DNA from: NIOZ-UU13 sp041862635
Lineage (GTDB): Bacteria; Planctomycetota; Phycisphaerae; Sedimentisphaerales; Anaerobacaceae
DNA length: 34,327 nt
Assembly (NCBI GenBank): GCA_041862635.1
Contig: JBGVTO010000099.1
Coordinates: 1 to 34,327 of the forward strand
Reading direction: 5' to 3'
A program made the translations under genes and the position numbers. Positions within the stretch are counted from its first letter, which is position 1. Every line of letters begins with the position of its first letter. The notes beneath the pieces are model-generated. The model was not told the DNA's origin. It made no database searches and was given only the letters and a program-made list of their open reading frames with translations. Positions 23,412 to 30,641 of this stretch are shown here, one piece after another.

Positions 23412-24482
23412 ATGTTTGCGAAAGAGAAAATGTCTGAAGAACATGTCATCTTTGTGAAATTATACGTTTTGGGGCTTGTGCTGCTGTCATTCTGCAGTGG
23501 ATGTGGTAATCAACAGCGTCAGTTACAATTTCGGCCTGACGAGCTGCTTGTCTGGCCCAAGCCACCGGAAAGGCCTTATATAAAGTACGTCGGGACAATA
23601 TCGACGGAAACCGACTTGAAAAAGGAAGTTTCGTGGGCACAGGGCTTAGGCGAGCTGCTCTTTGGTAAGGAGGATATGGGTGTTCTTGTTGCCCCTTATG
23701 CCGTTGCAATTGACCAGGACAACAGATTGTTTGTAACCGATACTGCAGGTGCGGTGGTCCATATGTTTGACCTGAATACGCGCGCATATAAACAGTTTGC
23801 GGCTCTGACGGGACAAGAAAAACTAATGAAACCCGTCGGTCTGGCAATAGTTGACAATTGGATTTACGTTGTCGATAGCATACTACGCAAGGTTTGTGTT
23901 TTTGACAAGGACGGAAAATTCATAATTTCTTTTGGAAGTGAACGGTTCATAAGGCCGTCCGGCATCGCCTATTGGCCGGACGGTAGAATCCTGTATGTGG
24001 TGGACACGGCCCGACATACTATAGATGTATTTACCAGAGAGGGTAAGTTCATCCAACAAATCGGGGCGAGAGGTTTGGCTCCGGGAATGTTTAACTTTCC
24101 AAGTCACTTGTGGCTCGACAAAAGTGGCAAATTATATGTTAGTGATACTTTGAACTATAGAATTCAGATATTCACAAGTGAACGAAAGTTCCTCAAAATG
24201 TTCGGCCAACAAGGAGACAGGCCGGGTAACTTTGCTCATCCTTGCGGCATTGCCACAGATAGTTTTGGTAACATCTATGTTACTGACCGTCAGTTTGAAA
24301 ATGTGCAGATCTTCGACCAGCAAGGCCGTATACTTATGGCTTTCGGACAGGAAGGAACACAAGCCGGCCAGTTTTGGTTGCCGGCCGGCATCTTCATAGA
24401 TAATCGCAATAGAATTTATGTTGCCGACTCATTCAACAAAAGAATCCAGATATTTGAACTCATGGAGCAAGTCTATAAATGA
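23412..24482 (+). CDS. Six-bladed NHL-type beta-propeller lipoprotein
   Basis: This 356-residue protein has a signal peptide with lipobox FCSGC (C31). NHL-type blades follow from about residue 45 to the end, with repeats such as GKLYVSDTLNYRIQIF, GNIYVTDRQFENVQIF and NRIYVADSFNKRIQIF. The opening WPKPPERPYIKYVG parallels that of the lipoprotein at 18126, but the helical repeats are absent. The stop overlaps the next cytochrome gene by four bases (ATGA), so the two are coupled in translation. NHL propellers mediate protein-protein contacts, and here one probably organises cytochromes at the outer membrane (inference). AAGGA precedes the ATG. Confidence 0.88.
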   Translation: MFAKEKMSEEHVIFVKLYVLGLVLLSFCSGCGNQQRQLQFRPDELLVWPKPPERPYIKYVGTISTETDLKKEVSWAQGLGELLFGKEDMGVLVAPYAVAIDQDNRLFVTDTAGAVVHMFDLNTRAYKQFAALTGQEKLMKPVGLAIVDNWIYVVDSILRKVCVFDKDGKFIISFGSERFIRPSGIAYWPDGRILYVVDTARHTIDVFTREGKFIQQIGARGLAPGMFNFPSHLWLDKSGKLYVSDTLNYRIQIFTSERKFLKMFGQQGDRPGNFAHPCGIATDSFGNIYVTDRQFENVQIFDQQGRILMAFGQEGTQAGQFWLPAGIFIDNRNRIYVADSFNKRIQIFELMEQVYK

Positions 24483-26122
24483 AAATCAAATGGACTGAAT
24501 TAGTAAAGATAATTATGGTTATCACCATAGGACGCTCAACGGCCATAGCTCTGATTGATGGTTCGCCGCACGACCTGACTGCGATGGCCGGTAGAAATAC
24601 TTGTAGTTTCTGTCACACCCCGCACGGAGCTCTAACCGGGACCCCGCTATGGAGCCGCCAACTTTCCACCGCTGTTTATAAGATATACCAAAGCTCATCG
24701 TTGGAGGCTAATATCGGCCAGCCAACCGGTTCCAGCAAACTATGCCTCAGCTGTCACGACGGCACCGTAGCTTTGACCGAATCGATACGCAGCAGCTCCT
24801 CCGGCGGCACTTATATACCTCCCGGCGCAGCAAACCTTGGGACCGATTTGTCGGACGACCATCCAATCAGTTTTGTTTACTCTGCCGCACTGTCAGCAGA
24901 AGACGTCCAGATACGCCCTCCTTCGGCTTTGCCCGAACAGCTCAAGCTCGACAGGTCGAGCGAGCTACAATGTACTACTTGCCATGAGCCCCATGATAAC
25001 CGATACGGCAACTTCCTGGTGATGCCCAATTACCGGTCAAGGATGTGTGTGTCGTGCCACGATTTATCTGGATGGATACTTTCAAGCCATGAGAGCTCAA
25101 CCTCCTTGTCTTCTGTAGCAAATGATTCATATCTGCAAAGTAGTGAGCACGCTACAGTCGCGGAGAATGGCTGTCTAAGCTGTCACAAACCACATTCCGC
25201 CGGTGGATATGAACGGCTGCTCCATTTCCCCAGGTCGGAAGACAACTGTCTGAGCTGCCATGATGGCTCGGTGGCAAATACCAATTTGAGATCCGCACTT
25301 TCCAAATTCAGTCGGCATGACGTGGCTCGGTATGAAGGTATCCATGACCTTAAGGAATTGCCGACAGCAGCAAGACATGTTGAGTGTGTTGATTGTCACA
25401 ATCCGCATGCCACCCAGGATAAACTCGCACAGGCCCCGGTCGTCCCTGGTGTGATGCAAAAGGTCACCGGTGTAACGGCTTCGGGATTCGTTACCCAGCA
25501 GGCCCAGTATGAATATGAGGTCTGTTTCAAATGTCACGGAGATAATGCGAGCCGGGCCGAATCCAAAATTACCAGGGATATAACCCAGACGAATACAAGG
25601 CTGGAGTTTGACCCTTCGAATCCTTCTTTCCATCCGGTCATTTCACCTGGCGTAAATAAGAACGTTCCGAGCCTGAAGCCGCCAATGACTGTCGCAAGCA
25701 TGATATATTGTACCGACTGCCACAGCTCAAGCAGCGACTCAGGTGCGAAAGGTCCTCATGGGTCGGATTATTCACCATTGCTTGCCCATAATTATGACAC
25801 ATCCGATTACACTTCTGAAAGTGAATTTACTTATGGGCTTTGCTATAAATGTCATAGTCGAAATAGTATTCTAAACAATGAAAGTTTCCCAAAGCACAGG
25901 AAACATCTGCAGCAACAAATTCCATGCTCAGCATGTCATGATGCTCATGGCATTAGTTTAGCGCAGGGAACAAGGCTTAACAACACCCACTTGATAAATT
26001 TTGATTCAACTATTGTACAGGCCGATACAACGGGACGTTTGGAGTTTGAAGATACCGGTGTATTTCACGGCCAATGTTTCTTGAATTGTCATAACAGGCA
26101 GCATTCACCGAAAGAATATTGA
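24479..26122 (+). CDS. Secreted dodecahaem cytochrome c
   Basis: This 547-residue protein has an N-terminal signal (about 1-25). Eleven CXXCH motifs start at 42, 89, 165, 190, 232, 257, 303, 349, 411, 455 and 483, and a CX3CH lies near the C-terminus (533-538). The first about 195 residues repeat the plan of the 4-haem cytochrome at 17330 (CSFCHTPHG, GQPTGSSKLCLSCHDG, HPISFVYSAAL, LQCTTCHEPH), so it seems to be built from such modules. Many CXXCHxPH units are typical of extracellular or outer-surface cytochromes. It overlaps the upstream propeller gene and ends the operon before a strong terminator. It is the best candidate in the window for the cytochrome on the far side of the barrel (inference). 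Confidence 0.9.
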   Translation: MKIKWTELVKIIMVITIGRSTAIALIDGSPHDLTAMAGRNTCSFCHTPHGALTGTPLWSRQLSTAVYKIYQSSSLEANIGQPTGSSKLCLSCHDGTVALTESIRSSSSGGTYIPPGAANLGTDLSDDHPISFVYSAALSAEDVQIRPPSALPEQLKLDRSSELQCTTCHEPHDNRYGNFLVMPNYRSRMCVSCHDLSGWILSSHESSTSLSSVANDSYLQSSEHATVAENGCLSCHKPHSAGGYERLLHFPRSEDNCLSCHDGSVANTNLRSALSKFSRHDVARYEGIHDLKELPTAARHVECVDCHNPHATQDKLAQAPVVPGVMQKVTGVTASGFVTQQAQYEYEVCFKCHGDNASRAESKITRDITQTNTRLEFDPSNPSFHPVISPGVNKNVPSLKPPMTVASMIYCTDCHSSSSDSGAKGPHGSDYSPLLAHNYDTSDYTSESEFTYGLCYKCHSRNSILNNESFPKHRKHLQQQIPCSACHDAHGISLAQGTRLNNTHLINFDSTIVQADTTGRLEFEDTGVFHGQCFLNCHNRQHSPKEY

Positions 26123-26208
26123 GCTCGTTTTGAACACATAAAAAGTGAAGATATGCCTCCAAGTGCGAATGTTCTGGACGATCTGCGGTTCGATCTTGCC
26201 CTCGGCCA

Positions 26209-26249
26209 AATAAAACTGGGACCACCTTTGGGGCAATCCCAGTTTTATT
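26209..26249. terminator. Bidirectional intrinsic terminator between convergent cytochrome genes
   Basis: A perfect 13-bp inverted repeat, AATAAAACTGGGA (26209-26221) with TCCCAGTTTTATT (26237-26249), encloses a 15-base loop. The stem ends in A/T tracts in both directions, so it can terminate the plus-strand operon and the minus-strand 6-haem gene alike. It fills much of the 155-base gap. Confidence 0.85.
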
Positions 26250-26277
26250 ACTTATCTAGCTTTCAATGCTACGCAGC

Positions 26278-27213
26278 TTACTGCAGAGCCACCAGAGCCG
26301 CTTCGAGCATGGCCTTGGTGTAAGCCGCGTTGTGGACGCCAAGGCTACCATCCTCAAAGACAATATAGATATAGTTCCAGAGGGCAGAAGCCTCCGCAGC
26401 GGGATAGACCCCGACAACCGGATGTCCTTCTTCATCGAGCATACCCTTGGCTACCAGCAAATCGCCAACCTGGGCAATCAGTCCTTCGACCTCAGTCTGC
26501 ACACCGTTGATGTCGAAATCTTCGGCATCTGAGTGGCATACCACGCAAGCCGACATAACTGGCTCAAAAGTGTGGCTGTCGTCTTGCCCAATGTGGCAGG
26601 TAACACAGGTATCCCTTACCAACATGGCGTGGGCGCTGGGGAGACCTATAACATCACCGGCTCCGCCCTGACCGAGCAGCATTGCGCTCTGCGGGCCGTG
26701 GTGGGGGCCCCAGTGCGTGCTGGTGACGCTGATATTGTCATTAGGATCCGCTTCAGCAATCGCTCGGCGCGGCTGGTGGCAGTTGGCGCACAGGTTGCCC
26801 TTACCGCCATCATAGGTTACGCCTTCAAAAGCATAGAGCGCCACAGGGTCGGTGGTCTCCAAAACCCAGTCCGCAGCGGTGTAGCTGGTGTGAACCTGGT
26901 GGCAGGCGCGGCATCCTTGGCGGGTCGGGTTGGGATCTCCCACCTCGACTGTGTTTGGGGTGAGCCCCGCAGCAACCATAGCGCTGAAGCCGCCACCGGA
27001 ATGACAAGCAGCACAACTGGCTCTTGTGCCACGCCCGTAGGCTTCACCAGTTCCATGCATGGACTCGCTCCAGCTAGTTTTCTTCCCAGTGATCACCGTC
27101 GTGTCATTGTGGCAGTCCGTGCAGGCATTTTCCTGAGCTAACACACTTGAAGTACCCACCAACAGGACGATAAGGGCGAACACTACAGCCATGAAGCTTG
27201 TTCGTTTTTGCAT
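26278..27213 (-). CDS. Secreted hexahaem cytochrome c
   Basis: The start at 27213 is chosen because AAGGAG lies six bases upstream and a clean signal peptide follows (MQKRTSFMAVVFALIVLLVGTSSVLA). The 311-residue product has six CXXCH motifs at residues 31, 67, 101, 142, 203 and 223, and distal histidines in SMHGTGE and HWGPHHGP. The closing region DGSLGVHNAAYTKAMLEAA matches that of the NapC-like cytochrome at 11837, a C-terminal pattern common in several multihaem cytochromes. The gene is visibly richer in G+C than the neighbouring operon and has an excellent ribosome-binding site, so it may be highly expressed or of different origin. Its function is electron transfer; the partner is unknown. 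I see no direct similarity to nanowire cytochromes such as OmcS. Confidence 0.9.
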   Translation of the reverse strand: MQKRTSFMAVVFALIVLLVGTSSVLAQENACTDCHNDTTVITGKKTSWSESMHGTGEAYGRGTRASCAACHSGGGFSAMVAAGLTPNTVEVGDPNPTRQGCRACHQVHTSYTAADWVLETTDPVALYAFEGVTYDGGKGNLCANCHQPRRAIAEADPNDNISVTSTHWGPHHGPQSAMLLGQGGAGDVIGLPSAHAMLVRDTCVTCHIGQDDSHTFEPVMSACVVCHSDAEDFDINGVQTEVEGLIAQVGDLLVAKGMLDEEGHPVVGVYPAAEASALWNYIYIVFEDGSLGVHNAAYTKAMLEAALVALQ

Positions 27214-27238
27214 CGTATTCTCCTTTACATTGTTTTTC

Positions 27239-27267
27239 TTTATTGCAAATTTGTGCACAAATCTCAA
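27239..27267 (-). promoter_or_regulatory. Promoter with palindromic operator for the hexahaem cytochrome gene
   Basis: On the minus strand, TTGAGA (27262-27267) and AATAAA (27239-27244) are 17 bases apart. The spacer contains a perfect 14-bp palindrome, ATTTGTGCACAAAT (27249-27262). The site lies 26-54 bases before the start codon. The -10 is only moderate. A repressor bound at the palindrome would block the promoter. Confidence 0.45.
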
Positions 27268-27314
27268 TGTGTGTTGGCTGTTACATGAGAATTATCAACA
27301 TGCTAAGCCGAATC

Positions 27315-27326
27315 TTATCAGTACTA
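27315..27326 (-). promoter_or_regulatory. TAGTACTGATAA motif upstream of the hexahaem cytochrome gene
   Basis: On the minus strand this reads TAGTACTGATAA, identical over 12 bases to 16960-16971 upstream of the 4-haem cytochrome gene. It is about 100 bases before the hexahaem start codon. A shared regulator is plausible. Confidence 0.45.
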
Positions 27327-27970
27327 TCTCGGGGGCACCACCTCCTTTCCAATCCAATCACGACGAACAAAATATTCCTACTCATTGTTCACACTCACCA
27401 TTGAGCAGATCGAGCAAATCACGTACTTCATTTAATCGACTTTGCTCGCTGGTAATTACTTGCACAGAATCCTGATCCACCGCCAGGCGATATAGTCCTT
27501 GTTGTAGGGCTCACAAGCAATCACCTATAGGTCCAGCAACGCCAGTGCATTTATCCTATCTCCAATCCTGCGGGAATAGATATTCTCCGTGCTCAGAGTA
27601 CAAAACCTATAAATCCGCAAATGGTGTGCCAAAATGCAGAAATTTGACTGATGTTACTTTAGTGCGCCACATAACTTTATGTCATGACTGTAGTTAGCAG
27701 CAGCAAGGTCACTTTAAAGAAAAACGTTTTTGATATCACATTTTCTCATAACCGAGAAAGTCTCGTCAGCAGATTCCCATTTCTGGGAGCGCTCGACATC
27801 GCGGGCTTTCAAGAGGTCACCAATAAGCTACTTCAAGGAATGTACTCTTTCATGCGAACAGCAAGGAAGTCCAGTAGTGAGCATCAAGGGGCCGGTCGTT
27901 CCGTATTTTCTGGCCAAGGCGAGGGTGGAGAATAAGGTGGCGTGTCAACCTTAGTGCTTATGAAGACAAA
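27327..27970. other. Intergenic region with probable gene debris
   Basis: No intact gene is recognised. On the minus strand a stretch encodes VQVITSEQSRLNEVRDLLDLLNGECEQ before a stop at 27382. Just upstream, in another frame, lies VIACEPYNKDYIAWRWIRIL, which looks like a coding remnant broken by a frameshift. Short plus-strand frames at 27684-27954 overlap each other in different phases and match nothing I know. The area may be a graveyard between the cytochrome and LamG regions. Confidence 0.35.
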
Positions 27971-28003
27971 GGGGCCTATACCAAATCATTCAGTACAGGC
28001 CCC
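27971..28003 (-). terminator. Probable intrinsic terminator after the LamG gene
   Basis: On the minus strand GGGGCCT and AGGCCCC (28003-27997 and 27977-27971) form a 7-bp GC-rich stem with a 19-base loop, followed by TTTGTCTT. It lies 40 bases after the stop codon of the gene ending at 28043. The loop is long and the U-tract interrupted, so strength is uncertain. Confidence 0.5.
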
Positions 28004-28042
28004 GAATTGACCTAAATCTGCTTGCCAACTAAATCACACGGC

Positions 28043-30256
28043 TTACGGCATCGACTCTAGCGGCGGAGGATACAAACGAATATCATCGAAGTACATTGTA
28101 CCTGAACCGCCGGCCAATGGATTGTTCTTGTTACCAAGACCAAGCGCAATCGTATTGACATTTGCCAGGTTCACACCCTGGTCTGCAAATCCGCCTGGGG
28201 CGGAAAGGTCAATATTCCATTCGGTCCATCTGCCTATCTGTGTTGCTTCAGGATTATCGTGGTTGACCACAGCACTGCCATTGAGAGCAGCATACATCGG
28301 CTCAGCAGCGTTATCCGAATTGCCCCTGAACCAGATCGTCAGTCTGTTGACACCTTTCTCGGTCCAGTCACGCGGATAAGTCAACGTCAAAGTTGCCTCA
28401 GAGTACCCAACACTGTTGTCGTAGAATAATGGCATTGATTGGTTACCGCTGTGAACGATAGTTTGCTCTGCATAAGGAGGAAGATCATTACCAACGAGAG
28501 CTCCATTTGTCGGAATTTCATAACCGTCCAGCCACGCTTCAAATATCCTGTTGCTCTCTGGGTCAGGGGGGTCAATGTCGTTGTAGGATTCGAAATCGTC
28601 AACGACAAGGAAGTTGGCTGTCGTAAAGCTCCAGAAAATGCCCGGCCACGGACTGTCGGGATTGGCGTTATTGACCTCGTCAATCCGCCAATAGTAGGTG
28701 GTATCCCACAGGAGCTTGCCGGGGTCATAGGTCTCAGAACCAAGTGCCCTGGTACCTTTATACTCTTGCGAGTTGGTATCAGCTTTTTTCACAGTATCTT
28801 TATCAGTACCAAAGTATAACTCATGAGAATCTGCATAGATACTCGGCGACCAGGTAATAATATGCGTCTGCTTTACATCCACAGCACCATTAGCCGGGTC
28901 CGGGTTCCCGACAGAGCCCTCAGTAGTAAAGCTCCAGACTTCGCCTTTATACGTCTCGATAGCATCGAACTCATCGACACGCCAGTAGTAAGTCTTAGCC
29001 AATTTCAGTGTGCTGGGAATATAGGTTGCGGTTCCCTGTGGGAGTCCCCCGGCGGCATTGTTCACTTCATCAAAATTCTCGCCGAAATATACGGTGTGTA
29101 ATTTCGTACCGAAACCCGCCGTCCAGCTCAGAGTTACATCCGTCTCTACCATCTCGGCACCATTAGCCGGGTCTGGTGCGTAGGCGGTCTTGGGGGGAAC
29201 TGAAAAGCTCCAGACGTTACCCTTCCATGGACTATTCGGCTCGGTGTCATTGACCTCATCAATCCGCCAGTAGTAAGTTGTGCCGGGAACAAGGCCGTCC
29301 GGATATGCAAATCCTGGAAAGCCGACAACAATAAACGTTTCGGCCTGGCTGCCCTGGAACGTGCCCTCTGCTCCGTCATTCACATCATCAAAATTATCGC
29401 CGAAGTACACATCGTGCGAGACGGCGAAATCTCCCGGTTGCCAGGAAAGATTCACCCAGGTATCCAGATACAGTGAACCATCAGCCGGGTCCGGAGCAAA
29501 GGCATTCGGAAATCCTTCACCGCCATGCATGACAATCTGAATTTCTTCTGCCGTCAGTGGCTTGTCGTAAATACGGACCTCATCGAGTGACCCGTGGAAA
29601 GTTCTCCCCTCAGCGGGGTGGCTAACTCCGATAAAGACCGGGGTATCGACATCCGGACCTATTGAGAAATCTTTGGGCCCCACTTCATCGACGCCGTTGA
29701 CATAGACTGTGGCATAGCTTCCGTCAAACGTAAAGGCCAGGTGAACCCATTCATTTTTAGGCATAATTGAGAAAGGGGTCGACCCGGAAGAGCTGGTGTA
29801 AGACGAGATATTGCCTTGATACGAAAGACCCAATCTGTCAATTTCAGCGGGATTCGTAATGGCTCCCCACAATTCGATCTGGAACATCATAGTATCTGCG
29901 CCCCATCCGGCCGACTTAGTGAGAAAATGCATAAAGGTTCCCGTTCCATCCCAGTACGCCCAGAGAGCAACAGTGAATTGTCCCGTCCCATTTGTAGGGT
30001 CGAAGATTCCACAGTCAACTCCCACACACACGTCCGGGTTGAATGCAAGAGCACCGCCAAAGCCTTCCGGGCCTACCACCCATTCCGGGATTCCAATAAG
30101 CGTCCCATGGTGGCCATTGCCGGAACTGTCATTGGCGATGTCTCCTGAACCTTCATTAAACCTCCACCAGCCGACGAGGTCCGCATCAGCTACTCTTGTG
30201 GGAACCATGCCGAGCAGCAGAGCAAAAGAAAATAAATAAATCAATTTTTTACACAT
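28043..30256 (-). CDS. Secreted LamG-domain protein with Fn3-like repeats
   Basis: This 737-residue protein has a signal peptide (about 1-25), then a LamG/concanavalin-like domain beginning DLVGWWRFNEGSGDIANDSSGNGHHGTL and ending SLDEVRIYDKPLTAEEI (to about 245). Three Fn3-like modules of about 90-100 residues follow (each starting PDPANGA and ending TTYYWRIDEV...WSFT). The C-terminal domain of about 190 residues begins LVVDDFESYND and ends GTMYFDDIRLYPP, probably a carbohydrate-binding jelly roll. Such proteins are abundant in planctomycetes and are thought to bind polysaccharide or the cell surface. No catalytic domain is seen. AGGAGG precedes the ATG. A paralogue of the same layout follows at 30642. 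No link to the cytochromes is evident. Confidence 0.85.
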   Translation of the reverse strand: MCKKLIYLFSFALLLGMVPTRVADADLVGWWRFNEGSGDIANDSSGNGHHGTLIGIPEWVVGPEGFGGALAFNPDVCVGVDCGIFDPTNGTGQFTVALWAYWDGTGTFMHFLTKSAGWGADTMMFQIELWGAITNPAEIDRLGLSYQGNISSYTSSSGSTPFSIMPKNEWVHLAFTFDGSYATVYVNGVDEVGPKDFSIGPDVDTPVFIGVSHPAEGRTFHGSLDEVRIYDKPLTAEEIQIVMHGGEGFPNAFAPDPADGSLYLDTWVNLSWQPGDFAVSHDVYFGDNFDDVNDGAEGTFQGSQAETFIVVGFPGFAYPDGLVPGTTYYWRIDEVNDTEPNSPWKGNVWSFSVPPKTAYAPDPANGAEMVETDVTLSWTAGFGTKLHTVYFGENFDEVNNAAGGLPQGTATYIPSTLKLAKTYYWRVDEFDAIETYKGEVWSFTTEGSVGNPDPANGAVDVKQTHIITWSPSIYADSHELYFGTDKDTVKKADTNSQEYKGTRALGSETYDPGKLLWDTTYYWRIDEVNNANPDSPWPGIFWSFTTANFLVVDDFESYNDIDPPDPESNRIFEAWLDGYEIPTNGALVGNDLPPYAEQTIVHSGNQSMPLFYDNSVGYSEATLTLTYPRDWTEKGVNRLTIWFRGNSDNAAEPMYAALNGSAVVNHDNPEATQIGRWTEWNIDLSAPGGFADQGVNLANVNTIALGLGNKNNPLAGGSGTMYFDDIRLYPPPLESMP

Positions 30257-30286
30257 AATAGTCCTCCTTCAAAAAATTTAAAATAA

Positions 30287-30412
30287 CTATGCGTTGGCCA
30301 CACACCAAGACCCTCGTTCCCGCAGAGGCAGGACATGAACTGCTAATTGAAATATGAAAACTACACTCTGAAACACAAAGTCACTTTTACAACTTAACTC
30401 TGTGTCTTGCAT
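30287..30412 (-). CDS. Short upstream reading frame before LamG gene A (41 codons)
   Basis: A 41-codon frame begins MQDTELSCKSDF and is preceded by a very strong ribosome-binding site (GAGGAGGAA, five bases before the ATG). It stops 30 bases before the LamG start. The paralogous gene at 30642 has a similar upstream frame with the same initiation region. It could be a leader peptide that couples translation, or a relic of a duplicated start. No function is assigned. Confidence 0.4.
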   Translation of the reverse strand: MQDTELSCKSDFVFQSVVFIFQLAVHVLPLRERGSWCVANA

Positions 30413-30513
30413 AATAATTCCTCCTCTATCAAAAAATTATAAGAATTGCACCAGCTGGTTGAACTCAAAGCTACAGATGCCCGACTGCACAGGCACAAGC
30501 TTCACTAATGTTA

Positions 30514-30543
30514 CTTATACCAAATCACTCACTTTCCCGTCAA
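30514..30543 (-). promoter_or_regulatory. Promoter of LamG gene A
   Basis: On the minus strand, TTGACG (30538-30543) and TATAAG (30514-30519) are separated by 18 bases. The same arrangement, with a closely similar spacer ending ATTTGG, occurs ahead of gene B (33173-33202). This conservation between paralogous leaders strengthens both. The leader to the LamG ATG is about 250 bases and includes the short reading frame. Confidence 0.65.
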
Positions 30544-30641
30544 GCTAAATACCATGCGATTACCCACATATTCTGATAACATTATGCAAAATTGACTAAC
30601 TCGTCCTTATCAACCGCGCAATCTTAATTGCTACTTGCAGC

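Noticed and set aside
26278..27213. OmcS-type nanowire cytochrome
   Set aside because: It has six haem motifs like OmcS, but spacing, length and the flanking sequence do not match what I recall of OmcS.
27684..27954. Overlapping short plus-strand frames of 74-83 codons
   Set aside because: Two phases overlap without start signals or known motifs; treated as probable debris rather than genes.
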